This document shows positions 45,186-54,081 of a DNA stretch of 64,000 bases, piece after piece. The notes beneath the pieces were generated by a model that saw nothing but the letters and a program-made list of their open reading frames with translations, did no database searches and was not told where the DNA came from. Every line of letters begins with the position of its first letter. The first letter of the stretch is position 1. The position numbers and the translations under genes are program-made. The stretch spans positions 248,001-312,000 of the forward strand of contig JAUZOO010000003.1 of assembly GCA_030706405.1 (NCBI GenBank), given 5' to 3'. This stretch comes from Bacteroidota bacterium (GTDB lineage Bacteria; Bacteroidota; Bacteroidia; Bacteroidales; JAAUTT01).

Positions 45186-46706
45186 TTATTGAATTGTATA
45201 AGTACCGTTGACAAGATCTAGTGTAATCGTATAAGTACCAGCGGTAGTTATCGTAATATTGGCTCCTCCGGCAGATATAACTCCGCCCGAACCTCCATAG
45301 TTAATATCCCAGGTTCCATTAGCCCTAAATTTAAATGAACCGGGAACAAAAGCTGCTGTAATTGTCCATCTATTATTAGCGTTAGGAGTCATTTTTTGGT
45401 CAGTAGTCCATCCTCCTGCTGTAGCATCTCCAATCACGGCCCATTGGGTAAGTGAGTATTTATAATTCAGCGGAGATGTTAAATCCAGCATAACACTATA
45501 AGTACCTGCTGTAGTACAATTTATATTAGGCGCATTATTACTGCTTAAGGTACCATTTCCTCCATCACCATAATTTATATCCCAAGCGCCGTTAGCCCTG
45601 AATTTAAATTGATCAGCAGTTAAAGGAATCGTTGCAAACCATTTCTTCAATATAGTGCTATACGTCATAGGTTGGTCTGAAGCCCAACCACCTGCAGTAG
45701 CTGCGCCAATTACGCCCCATGTAACTTTGGTAGCGGTATACGTTAAATTAGCTAAATCTATTTTGAAAAAATAGTATCCAGGAGTTGAAACGCTAAGATT
45801 ACCGGCGTTAGCGTCAGTACTTAATGTACCGGCAGTAGCTCCGGCACCATAGGCAGTTCCTGTCCAGCTCTTCTGAGCTACAAATTTAAATCCATTGGTA
45901 TTGGATATATAAACATACCCCTGTACAATAGGATCTGCTGCACTATTCATTAAAGAATCTGTTGCGCCACCAGGATTCCAATTCTGAAAATCACCAGCAG
46001 CCCATAAAGTAACGATGGACGGCGGCGTAGTAAAAGAAACTTCGGAACCGTAAGCTATACCGGCACTGTTTTTAGCATAAGCACGTACATAATACGTGGT
46101 AAGACCTTTCAATTTGGAAAGAGAACTTGTAAATGTACCATTGCCAGCTCCATCAGAGGTTGCACTGTCAGCTACAAATATTGGATTATGCTTTTTGCTG
46201 TAGCAAACACCGCGGGCAGTAACTGCATCTCCACCGTTATTCGTAACATTACCACCACCAGTAGCTGAGGTTCCGGAGGTAGCTGTAAATGTAGCTGTAG
46301 TTACTGTGGGAACAACGGGTAAAGTTGTGAACATAATCTCTTCGCCATATAAAGTACCACTAGCATTTTTTGCATAAGCACGGGCATAATATTTAGTAGC
46401 ATAAGCGAGTCCACCTAATTTAACGGAAAAAGTAGCCTGGGTGTTCTGAGCGCTGAATACTACTTTTGAGTTAGCCGTTGTAGGCGCTGTGGCTGTATTA
46501 TAACAAACACCTTTTTCAGCAAAACCATCGCCTGCTGAAACAACAAAACCAACAACGGTAGCAGAGTCCGATTTAACATTTAATACCTGGGAGGTAGATA
46601 GCTTCGGATCTAATCTTACATCCGATTCTTCCTTTGTACATGCAACAAAAAAGATTGCTGAAGTAATAAGGATAGCCATTATTCTATGAATGGTTATTTT
46701 TTTCAT
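45186..46706 (-). CDS. SusF-like starch-binding lipoprotein with FN3-like modules
   Basis: A 506-aa surface lipoprotein, lipobox Cys23. The first part has two FN3-like modules with GVCYN/GVCYS and YYARAYA/YYVRAYA patterns. The second part has three SusE/SusF-type carbohydrate-binding modules. The last two share FKFRANGxWDINYG, and their DNA is nearly identical over about 40 bp (near 45294-45335 and 45564-45604), a sign of recent duplication. Aromatic residues such as Trp in WDINYG should form the starch-binding platform. It helps hold starch at the cell surface. Fourth gene after susC, susD and susE. Confidence 0.88.
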   Translation of the reverse strand: MKKITIHRIMAILITSAIFFVACTKEESDVRLDPKLSTSQVLNVKSDSATVVGFVVSAGDGFAEKGVCYNTATAPTTANSKVVFSAQNTQATFSVKLGGLAYATKYYARAYAKNASGTLYGEEIMFTTLPVVPTVTTATFTATSGTSATGGGNVTNNGGDAVTARGVCYSKKHNPIFVADSATSDGAGNGTFTSSLSKLKGLTTYYVRAYAKNSAGIAYGSEVSFTTPPSIVTLWAAGDFQNWNPGGATDSLMNSAADPIVQGYVYISNTNGFKFVAQKSWTGTAYGAGATAGTLSTDANAGNLSVSTPGYYFFKIDLANLTYTATKVTWGVIGAATAGGWASDQPMTYSTILKKWFATIPLTADQFKFRANGAWDINYGDGGNGTLSSNNAPNINCTTAGTYSVMLDLTSPLNYKYSLTQWAVIGDATAGGWTTDQKMTPNANNRWTITAAFVPGSFKFRANGTWDINYGGSGGVISAGGANITITTAGTYTITLDLVNGTYTIQ

Positions 46707-46834
46707 AAATTCATTTTTTTGATTTTATTAATCAACTTATCTATTGACTTTTATAAAATAAACTATAAATAGTTCGCTGTGCCTGGATTAAGCATTGTTT
46801 AATTATGCACAGCGAACTTTTAGTTTTTAACAAA

Positions 46835-47869
46835 TTAGTTTTTAACAATGGTACAAGTACCAGTTTCAGAACCCGACGGAGCAGCAATGATGATCTTAAG
46901 CGAAATGGTATAATTACCTGCGGCAACAGTGATATTGGCTCCATTATGAGTCAAATTATCGGGTGTGCCACCTAAATTCCAGCCCCAATCATCGTTAAGT
47001 CTGAATTTAATGTCACCGGCAACTAATGCTGTTGTAATAACCCAAGTTCCGGTTTTTGCATCATAATCCATTTTTTGATCGGGACTGTTCCACCCATTGA
47101 CCGTTGCAGAGCCTACCAAACCAATCATGTACTTATCCATAGTAAAAGAAAGAGCTTTAGTATCTGCAGACAGTTTATACCATCCGCTAGCTCCAACAGG
47201 TATGCCTGAGCCGTTAACTACGAGAGCTCCGCCATTGGCTCCATATACAATATTGGCATCGGGATCCTTCAACGTAAATGGCTTTGTAGCATCTAGTTTT
47301 ACAAAACCTGTGTATTTACCATCGCCTAATGCAGATTCAATTTTTTGCGTAATTCCCGAGTTGATTAGATCCAACCGAGGCAAGCCATATACAGTAACAC
47401 TTGCAGTTTTTGAAGGAGATTTATAGACAAATGGCTTAGCACTGGTACCCGGAGCACCAGTACCGGCATCTACAACTAAAACAGACCGTATTCGAAAATC
47501 AACAGAAGAAACTTGGTCGGCAGGAAATTTTTTCAGTAAAGCACCGTTAAGATCACTTACCGTAATTTTCATTATAGCATCCTGAACATCAGAAAGAATT
47601 ACAACGGAATCTTTAAAATTATTTCCAGTTGCACATGCTTCCAAAAAATAGGTAGCAGAAGCGTGAAAGCCGGGATCGACAGCTGTACCAGTAAACACCA
47701 AGGTATCAGTACCATGTGCCCGCTGAAGGGTTAAACTACCTGGCAAAGTCTTAAGTGTTGGTACAATTGGGCTGGATAACATCTCAACTTTTGTTTCATC
47801 CTTCTGACAAGAGAACAAAAGACCAATAAGCCCAATGAAAGTTAGATATATAATTAAATTTTTATTCAT
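46835..47869 (-). CDS. SusE-like starch-binding lipoprotein
   Basis: A 344-aa outer-membrane lipoprotein with lipobox Cys21. Residues about 30-160 match the SusE N-terminal (Ig-like) domain, with TYFLEACATGNNF in the middle. The C-terminal part is a single binding module (IGLVGSATVNGWN..DQKMDYDAKTGTWV, IKFRLNDDWGWNLG). It binds maltooligosaccharides at the surface. It follows susD by 20 bp and is followed by the SusF-like gene after 128 bp. Confidence 0.86.
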   Translation of the reverse strand: MNKNLIIYLTFIGLIGLLFSCQKDETKVEMLSSPIVPTLKTLPGSLTLQRAHGTDTLVFTGTAVDPGFHASATYFLEACATGNNFKDSVVILSDVQDAIMKITVSDLNGALLKKFPADQVSSVDFRIRSVLVVDAGTGAPGTSAKPFVYKSPSKTASVTVYGLPRLDLINSGITQKIESALGDGKYTGFVKLDATKPFTLKDPDANIVYGANGGALVVNGSGIPVGASGWYKLSADTKALSFTMDKYMIGLVGSATVNGWNSPDQKMDYDAKTGTWVITTALVAGDIKFRLNDDWGWNLGGTPDNLTHNGANITVAAGNYTISLKIIIAAPSGSETGTCTIVKN

Positions 47870-47889
47870 TGCTCAATAGTTTAAAAATG

Positions 47890-49548
47890 TTAATAACCAG
47901 GATTTTGCTTAATATTAGGATTGGCAGATACTTCATCGCCTGGGATTGGGAATATATTCAAATGTTTATCGGTTGCTGCGCCACCAATTACGCCACCTTT
48001 CCATGCCCATTTATAAGTACCATCGGAGAATTGGCCAAACCGGACTAAATCGGTACGTCGTTGTCCTTCAAAGTAAAATTCACGACCTCGTTCATCCAAA
48101 ATAAATTGATAGTTATTTGCCTGAAGTTGAGCAGCAGTAATATTGGCATGAGGAGCAGTTCCAAAGGCCCTATCCCTAATAGTTTTCACATCAGCCACAG
48201 CTATACTAACATCGCCACCTGATCTTAAAACAGCTTCGGCTCGCATCAACAAAGCATCGGCATAACGGAAAATCGGATAATCAGTACTTGCATAGGCAGG
48301 ATTATAGTCAGCAGCCTTAGAGCCATCGGCATTATTGGCGGTAAATTTATATACACCAATACCAAATGAGAAACTTGATGAAGGACTAGGTATATCCCAA
48401 TGATCCAGGCGCTTGCAAAATACACGTTTGTCTTTACATTGGGCAAAAATTGTATCCGTAGCCCATGGAACCGGCACATTGCCATAGGTAGCAAGTGTAT
48501 CTACCAATACATTCAAGAATTGCTTTTTGGTTCTGTTTCCGCCCCAATTTGTATTAGATGTAAGGCCGAGATTATGAGCATCGATATGGGTACCATCACT
48601 ACATGACTCAATGATAAAAGTAGTACCAACGTAACCTTGGGTATAAACGCCATCGGTTGCCCACGAAAAAATCATTTCCGGATTTTTTGTTGCATCATTG
48701 TCAGCGCTAAAGTTCTGTCTGTAATTGGTAGCCAATGAATACTTCCCGCTACTAATAACCTTATCACAATACATTTTACAACTATCCCATTTTGCGGTTC
48801 CGGTAAATACCTGGGCGTTCAAATATGCCCTTGCAAGCAACATCCAGCAAGCAGCCTGATCGGCACGTGGATAGGAGAATTTAGGAGCACCTAATTTGTT
48901 TTCGATAGATCGTAATTGAGAGGTTATATAATAAAATAATTTAGTCCGTCCGGTCTTTGAATCCGGATCCAATTGCTTAGGATAAAATTTTCCAACACCG
49001 TCAGCCTCTGTTGTGAAGGGCGGGTTTGCAAAAAGGTCCATCGCATAGTAATATGCTAATGCTCTCAGGAAACGAGCTTCTGCATTATACTTTATCACAT
49101 CTGCATTTGAGCTTCCGTCTGTATTTTTAATAAAATCATTTGCATACGTTACACTCAATACCAAACGCGAATAAAGCGCTGTAAGGAAAGGGTTAGTCGC
49201 GCTCCAGGCTTGTGTATTAAAATCGGCAATACCGGGGTCGCCCCATGCACAAATTGCTTCATCGGTAGTCAATTCCTGGCAATTCCATAATGCACGCATA
49301 GTTGTAGTAAAGTTAGGATCCGAAGCGGCAATATCTTCTTTGTTATAAGACTCGCTACCACCCTGCCCTGGGAGCAAAAAACTGGCATAAATTTTCCCTA
49401 AAACCTCCTTCATGTAGATAGGATCGTCATTTAAGTTGCCAGACAAAATGATACTGGGATCCTTGGGAGTAACATCCAAATCTTTCACACACGATGTTAT
49501 CATCAATGTAGAAAAGACAGCTCCTAATATTAAAATTATTTTATTCAT
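47890..49548 (-). CDS. susD: SusD-family nutrient-binding lipoprotein
   Basis: A 552-aa RagB/SusD protein that caps the SusC transporter and captures the glycan. Lipobox Cys20 (MITSC). The TPR-rich N-terminal body contains AEARFLRALAYYYAMDLF, the family hallmark, and the C-terminus has FILDERGREFYFEGQRRTDLVRFGQF, which is also typical. Its starch role is inferred from the locus (amylases, SusE/F). It is 20 bp downstream of susC. Confidence 0.93.
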   Translation of the reverse strand: MNKIILILGAVFSTLMITSCVKDLDVTPKDPSIILSGNLNDDPIYMKEVLGKIYASFLLPGQGGSESYNKEDIAASDPNFTTTMRALWNCQELTTDEAICAWGDPGIADFNTQAWSATNPFLTALYSRLVLSVTYANDFIKNTDGSSNADVIKYNAEARFLRALAYYYAMDLFANPPFTTEADGVGKFYPKQLDPDSKTGRTKLFYYITSQLRSIENKLGAPKFSYPRADQAACWMLLARAYLNAQVFTGTAKWDSCKMYCDKVISSGKYSLATNYRQNFSADNDATKNPEMIFSWATDGVYTQGYVGTTFIIESCSDGTHIDAHNLGLTSNTNWGGNRTKKQFLNVLVDTLATYGNVPVPWATDTIFAQCKDKRVFCKRLDHWDIPSPSSSFSFGIGVYKFTANNADGSKAADYNPAYASTDYPIFRYADALLMRAEAVLRSGGDVSIAVADVKTIRDRAFGTAPHANITAAQLQANNYQFILDERGREFYFEGQRRTDLVRFGQFSDGTYKWAWKGGVIGGAATDKHLNIFPIPGDEVSANPNIKQNPGY

Positions 49549-49568
49549 ATCGTTATCTTATTAGAATA

Positions 49569-52553
49569 TTAAAAAGTTAAACTTACACCAACTATATAGG
49601 TACGAGGTCTTGGATAGAAATTGTTATCAATACCTGGGTTAGTTCCTCCAAAGTCGACTTCAGGGTCAATACCTTTATATTTAGTTACCGTCAATACGTT
49701 TTGAACAGAAAGGCTAATACGTGCGCTCACATTTTTATAAATGTTGTCGATTTTATAGCCTGCGCTTACATTGTCTAATTTAAAGAAGGAGGCATTTTGT
49801 ACAAAGTAATCGGACGTAAATTGACGTTTTACAAATTTTGTATCGCTCAAATATTTAGGGAAATTTTTCCAATATCCAATTTGGTACATTTGATCATAAG
49901 AAGCTCCTGATGCCACTTGGTTGTATACATAATTGCCAAGACTAGTACGGCTGGAAGCTGAAATATCCAAATTCTTATAATTAAACCGGACGGAGAAACC
50001 CATCAAATAATCAGGAGCCGGATTATGGTCGATATATTTATCGGCATTATTACCATTCACATTGCCGCCCTTTCCAGAAAGGTCAACATATACCCCTTCA
50101 ATAGGGTTGCCATTTGCATCGTACACTTGCTTGTTCATAAAGAATGAGTGAGCCGGAGAACCAACCCGTGTCACCTGCAATCTGCCAGTATAACTATCGC
50201 CACCTTCAAGAACTCCAATATACGTTGGATCATCATTAAGAAGCAGTTTCGTTATTTTGTTCTTGTTGTAGGTTAGATTGAATCCTAAGGTTAAAAACAT
50301 GTCCTTTTTTGAGATAGGTATCAGATTTAAAGAGACTTCAACGCCCTTATTTTCCAGACTACCAACATTGGTTGTTAATGTATTAGAAAAATTGCTTCCA
50401 CTGGGTATCGTAACGGTTTCCAACAAGTCTTTGGTTGTACGTTTATAAACATCAACCGAACCCGAAATACGGTTATCTAAGAAACCAAAGTCCAATCCTA
50501 TATTTTGCGTTGTAGTTTCTTCCCATTTGATATCCGGATCATACGCATTTGGGCGCAAGGTTGGAAGATATTTACCATCCATTGGATAATAAGACCCAAT
50601 CAGAGAGCTAATGTATTTTGCCTGAGCAGGATAGTCATTTCCCTGAATATCTTGCTGTCCAGTAACACCCCAACCCAATCTTAATTTCAATTCGGAAACT
50701 GGTTTAACTTCTTTTAAGAACGATTCATCTTTGATTTTCCAAGCAAAAGCTGCTGATGGGAAAAGTCCCCATTGATTATTTTTAGAAAAACGTGAAGAAC
50801 CATCATCACGAACTGTAAATGTGAGCAGATACCTATTCATAAAGGTATAATTTAAACGACCAAAGAAGGAGACCAGGTAGTTTTCGGTAATAAAAGATGT
50901 GCTATCGGCCATTTGATAGGGATGTGCTGCATCTTGAACTCCTCGTGTATAATTATCGCCTTGCCTTTTGAAATGTTGCCACGAATAACCAGCAGTTGCG
51001 TCAATCTTGCTATATATCTGGTTTATTTCTTTGGTATAGTTCAAATAAAAATCGAGCAGATTGTTATAATTTTTACCGTTAAAATCATTTAATCTACCCC
51101 AGCCTAACGGACTGGTAAGATTTGCAGGAGCAGTTGTTGGAAAGTTTTTATGACCTTTACTTTTTGTGTAATCCGTTGCCAGATTCAAATTTGCACGCAG
51201 GTCTGGAACAAAAGGAATTTTATAATTAAATTGAATGTTACCAATCACCCTGTTAACAGTGGACTTATTGTTGACAGCCATGAGCTGTTCAACCGGATTA
51301 GAGGTACCTAACGAAGCTCCGTAATTAACCCATTGGAAATAGCCATCGGAAAGAGGGTTACCATCCTTTATTGGTTGAGTAGGGTCCATATTGATAGCAT
51401 TACCTAAAGCTCCTGATTCTCCAAAATTATGGCCGGTACTCATGCCTTTAACATTAACGCTTACTTTTAAGTCATTATGTAAAAATGAGGGATCAAGACT
51501 TATAGCACCTGTTAATCTCTTTAAACCAGTATTCTTCATAATACCATTTTGATCGGTATACCCCACAGAAACACGATAAGGCAAGGTTTTATAAGCTCCC
51601 GATACGCTTAGATTATGATTTTGAGAAACAGCAATGCGAAAAATCTCCTTTTGCCAATTAGTATTCTGTGAACCTAGTTTGGTATAGCTATCAACACCAT
51701 ATAAATCTTTATGACTGTAAGCAATTTGCCTAAGTTCATCACCTGAATATAAATCCAAAAATTTGATAGCACTGGCAATTGAAGTATTCCCGTCATAAGT
51801 AATTTTCATTGGACTATCGGCTCTACCCTTTTTAGTACTAATAAGGATTACACCATTAGAAGCCCGTGAACCATAAATAGCTGTTGCAGAAGCATCTTTC
51901 AAAACAGAAAAACTCTCGATATCGTTAGGATTAATGAATGAAAGAAAGTTAGAACTACCATTAATATTATTGTTATCAAGAGGAACCCCATCGACAATAA
52001 TTAAAGGATCGTTAGAAGCATTCAAAGATGAACCTCCTCTGACTCGAATGGTAGCACCACTGCCTGGGGCTCCATTGCTGGTGGTTATTAAAACGCCCGC
52101 AGCTTTTCCAACCAAAAGATCCTGCGCCGTGGTAATAGCACCTTTGTTAAAGTCTTTGGAATTAATCACATTAACCGACCCGGTAGCATCCGATTTTTTT
52201 ACGGTACCGTAGCCGATTACCACAACTTCGCTCAATTTAGCTGCTTCTGGTTCAAGACTGACATTTTGGGTGGTTGCCCCGGAAACTGTAATTTCCCCGG
52301 TTTTATAACCAATCATCGAAAAAGTAATAACAGCCCCTTTGGAGGCCGATATTGTATAGTTCCCATCAACAGTTGTTACCGTTCCGCGAGTAGTACCTTG
52401 TATTATTACACTCACACCAGGCAGGGCTTCTCCATTAGAGGCGTCTGTTACCTTACCCTGAACCTGAACATCCTGTGCCAATAATTGCCAGGTCGAAATC
52501 GTCCACAAGCATAGCAGAAGGATAATTTTTGCCATTTTTAGTTGCTTTCTCAT
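49569..52553 (-). CDS. susC: SusC-family TonB-dependent outer-membrane transporter
   Basis: A 994-aa receptor. Signal peptide residues 1-27, then a carboxypeptidase-D-like regulatory domain (VQGKVTDASNGEALPGVSVIIQG). The TonB-box/plug region has SEVVVIGYGTVKKSDATGSV, GAPGSGATIRVRGGSSLNASNDPLIIVDGVPL and SVLKDASATAIYGSRASNGVILISTKKG, all SusC/RagA signatures. The rest is a 22-strand barrel ending in an aromatic strand (YIVGVSLTF). It imports maltooligosaccharides with TonB energy. First gene of the minus arm. Confidence 0.96.
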   Translation of the reverse strand: MRKQLKMAKIILLLCLWTISTWQLLAQDVQVQGKVTDASNGEALPGVSVIIQGTTRGTVTTVDGNYTISASKGAVITFSMIGYKTGEITVSGATTQNVSLEPEAAKLSEVVVIGYGTVKKSDATGSVNVINSKDFNKGAITTAQDLLVGKAAGVLITTSNGAPGSGATIRVRGGSSLNASNDPLIIVDGVPLDNNNINGSSNFLSFINPNDIESFSVLKDASATAIYGSRASNGVILISTKKGRADSPMKITYDGNTSIASAIKFLDLYSGDELRQIAYSHKDLYGVDSYTKLGSQNTNWQKEIFRIAVSQNHNLSVSGAYKTLPYRVSVGYTDQNGIMKNTGLKRLTGAISLDPSFLHNDLKVSVNVKGMSTGHNFGESGALGNAINMDPTQPIKDGNPLSDGYFQWVNYGASLGTSNPVEQLMAVNNKSTVNRVIGNIQFNYKIPFVPDLRANLNLATDYTKSKGHKNFPTTAPANLTSPLGWGRLNDFNGKNYNNLLDFYLNYTKEINQIYSKIDATAGYSWQHFKRQGDNYTRGVQDAAHPYQMADSTSFITENYLVSFFGRLNYTFMNRYLLTFTVRDDGSSRFSKNNQWGLFPSAAFAWKIKDESFLKEVKPVSELKLRLGWGVTGQQDIQGNDYPAQAKYISSLIGSYYPMDGKYLPTLRPNAYDPDIKWEETTTQNIGLDFGFLDNRISGSVDVYKRTTKDLLETVTIPSGSNFSNTLTTNVGSLENKGVEVSLNLIPISKKDMFLTLGFNLTYNKNKITKLLLNDDPTYIGVLEGGDSYTGRLQVTRVGSPAHSFFMNKQVYDANGNPIEGVYVDLSGKGGNVNGNNADKYIDHNPAPDYLMGFSVRFNYKNLDISASSRTSLGNYVYNQVASGASYDQMYQIGYWKNFPKYLSDTKFVKRQFTSDYFVQNASFFKLDNVSAGYKIDNIYKNVSARISLSVQNVLTVTKYKGIDPEVDFGGTNPGIDNNFYPRPRTYIVGVSLTF

Positions 52554-52619
52554 AGTGTACTCATTAGTTATTCGTTAATGTTAGATTAATAGTTTGTTTG
52601 TAAACCGTAGTGCAAGTAG

Positions 52620-52641
52620 TAAATCTCGTCGTTAAAACAAT
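52620..52641. promoter_or_regulatory. Shared 22-nt element, susC copy
   Basis: TAAATCTCGT (52620-52629) followed directly by CGTTAAAACAAT (52630-52641). Both parts recur exactly upstream of the transporter gene, at 54043-54052 and 54070-54081, there separated by 17 nt. In the susC mRNA leader this sequence lies at roughly +17 to +38, in antisense orientation relative to the other copy. Confidence 0.5.
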
Positions 52642-52664
52642 ACCGTTCCATCGTTTTCGTATTT

Positions 52665-52672
52665 CAAATTTA
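52665..52672 (-). promoter_or_regulatory. -7 box for susC
   Basis: TAAATTTG on the minus strand matches TAnnTTTG and would start transcription near 52658, giving a leader of about 105 nt. No clear -33 element. Confidence 0.5.
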
Positions 52673-52727
52673 CAGTATAAAAACTACAATATAATACACT
52701 ACAAAACAATACCTTACAATAAAATTT

Positions 52728-52743
52728 CCGCAATCGTTTGCGG
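52728..52743. promoter_or_regulatory. LacI-type operator candidate near susC
   Basis: CCGCAATCGTTTGCGG has perfect 6-bp outer arms around a TCGT centre and resembles LacI/PurR/CcpA-type operators with a central CG. It lies about 56-78 bp upstream of the susC -7 box and overlaps the first 12-bp repeat. Confidence 0.6.
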
Positions 52744-52770
52744 TTACGTTTGCGATTTCGTTTGCAGTTA
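52735..52770. repeat. Three tandem 12-bp repeats
   Basis: CGTTTGCGGTTA, CGTTTGCGATTT and CGTTTGCAGTTA sit head to tail with the invariant core CGTTTGC. The core equals half of the operator-like palindrome, so each repeat may bind one regulator monomer. Confidence 0.75.
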
Positions 52771-52922
52771 AATTTATATGTTGCAAAACATATTTTTCAT
52801 GTTCTCTTTTGATTTTCAAACAATCTTTTCAAATATTGCACGCCCTTTTCAATCAAGCCTATCTATGGGGTTTTACAATGTTTTTAATATTTTTTTGTAT
52901 ATTTAAAAAACGAAACTGATTC

Positions 52923-53963
52923 ATGAAAGCTCACCAGGTTACCATTAAAGATATTGCTAAAATTCTGGGTATATCGATTTCGACCGTTTCCCGGGCGTTA
53001 AAAAATCACCCCGATATAAGCGAGGAGACCAAGGTTCAAGTGAAAGATCTGGCCCACAAATTAAACTATGAACCTAACGCTCTTGCACTTAACCTTCGTC
53101 GTAGCAAAACAAACACGATTGGAGTTATCATCCCCGAAATCATTCACCACTTTTTCTCATCGGTAATTAGTGGTATTGAAGATGTTGCGTACGATATGGG
53201 ATATAACGTGATGATATGCCAGTCGAACGAAAGCTATGAACGAGAAGTAATTAATGCCCAAGCCCTGCTTTGCAATCGCGTGGATGGTGTGCTTATCTCG
53301 ATTGCCAAAACAACGTTAGATTTCGACCATTTTCGTCATTTTACAAACCAAGGCATCCCCATGGTTTTCTTCGACCGTATTTGTCCGGACATCATGACTG
53401 ACAGAGTTATTACAAACGATGAAGGAGGTGCATTTTTGGCCACCGAGCACCTTATTAAAATTGGATGTAAACATATAGCCCATTTTGCGGCGCCCCAACA
53501 TCTACTTATCGGACAAGGTAGGTTTGCCGGATATCAAAGGGCATTAAAACAATATCAGATACAATTTGATCCCCGCTTGGTTTTAAACTGTAACACTCGC
53601 GATGGAGCATTTGAAAAAGCTGCGCAGTTTCTGAACGATAATCCAGACGTTGACGGCATTTTTGCTGTAAACGACAATACCGCCATTGCTGTAATGCAAA
53701 TCATTAACAAACTGGGGAAAAAAATTCCGGAAGATATTGCCATTGTGGGTTTTGGCGATGGGCCGGATGCACTGATAACATCTCCTCCACTAACCACTAT
53801 TGAACAAAAAGGTTATGATATAGGTACTGAAGCCGTGAAACTTTTAATACACCGGATAGAAAACGAATCCTCTTCGGATAGTTTTCAAACTAAAGTCATT
53901 CCGCCCAATCTTATAATGCGGGAATCAACCGACAAAGAGAATGTACTCTCCGCAAACGTTTGA
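52923..53963 (+). CDS. LacI/GalR-family transcriptional regulator
   Basis: A 346-aa DNA-binding regulator. The N-terminal HTH (VTIKDIAKILGISISTVSRALKNHPDIS) and hinge (RKL-like: AHKLNYEPNALALNLRRSKT) are followed by the periplasmic-binding-protein-like effector domain (IGVIIPEIIHHFFSSVISGIED, DGIFAVNDNTAIAVMQII, DIAIVGFGDGPDALITSPPLTTIEQ). It lies between the two arms of the starch locus and faces the transporter operon. Likely effector: maltose or a maltooligosaccharide. Classical Bacteroides sus uses the membrane regulator SusR; here a LacI protein takes that place. Its last codons overlap an operator-like palindrome. Confidence 0.93.
   Translation: MKAHQVTIKDIAKILGISISTVSRALKNHPDISEETKVQVKDLAHKLNYEPNALALNLRRSKTNTIGVIIPEIIHHFFSSVISGIEDVAYDMGYNVMICQSNESYEREVINAQALLCNRVDGVLISIAKTTLDFDHFRHFTNQGIPMVFFDRICPDIMTDRVITNDEGGAFLATEHLIKIGCKHIAHFAAPQHLLIGQGRFAGYQRALKQYQIQFDPRLVLNCNTRDGAFEKAAQFLNDNPDVDGIFAVNDNTAIAVMQIINKLGKKIPEDIAIVGFGDGPDALITSPPLTTIEQKGYDIGTEAVKLLIHRIENESSSDSFQTKVIPPNLIMRESTDKENVLSANV
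53951..53962. promoter_or_regulatory. LacI-type operator candidate across the regulator's 3' end
   Basis: CGCAAACGTTTG contains the perfect palindrome CAAACGTTTG (53953-53962). It overlaps the final codons and stop of the LacI-family gene and lies about 70 bp upstream of the transporter promoter. Confidence 0.55.
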
Positions 53964-53994
53964 AATCTTTAAATCAGTTATTTAGATCATTTTT

Positions 53995-54028
53995 TTACAG
54001 AAATAATTTCGTTTTGAAATTTCTGTAA
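53995..54028. repeat. 10-bp inverted repeat in the transporter promoter
   Basis: TTACAGAAAT and ATTTCTGTAA pair perfectly around 14 nt that contain a further ATTTC/GAAAT pair. It covers the region just before the -7 box, so it may be a binding site or a terminator of the upstream regulator gene. Confidence 0.55.
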
Positions 54029-54037
54029 TTATATTTG
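54007..54037 (+). promoter_or_regulatory. Promoter for the transporter operon
   Basis: TATATTTG at 54030-54037 is an exact -7 box, with TTTC (54007-54010) 19 bp upstream. Start site near 54043 gives a leader of about 225 nt. Confidence 0.6.
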
Positions 54038-54042
54038 CACTG

Positions 54043-54081
54043 TAAATCTCGTGCATCAATAAATATCTTCGTTAAAACAAT
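54043..54081. promoter_or_regulatory. Shared element, transporter copy (split by 17 nt)
   Basis: TAAATCTCGT (54043-54052), 17 nt, then CGTTAAAACAAT (54070-54081). Both parts are exact copies of 52620-52641. TGCA precedes both copies by three to five bases. It begins almost at the predicted +1. Confidence 0.5.

Larger units (their letters stand above)
52554..52922. other. Divergent control region, susC/lacI-type regulator
   Basis: A 369-bp ORF-free region containing a susC -7 box (52665-52672), the shared element (52620-52641), a tandem 12-bp repeat (52735-52770) with an operator-like palindrome, and probably the regulator's promoter (TATATTTA at 52899-52906 is one mismatch from consensus). 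Confidence 0.6.

Noticed and set aside
46741-46944. 67-codon minus-strand frame after the SusE-like gene
   Set aside because: Mostly overlaps the 3' end of the SusE-like gene in another frame and has no signature.
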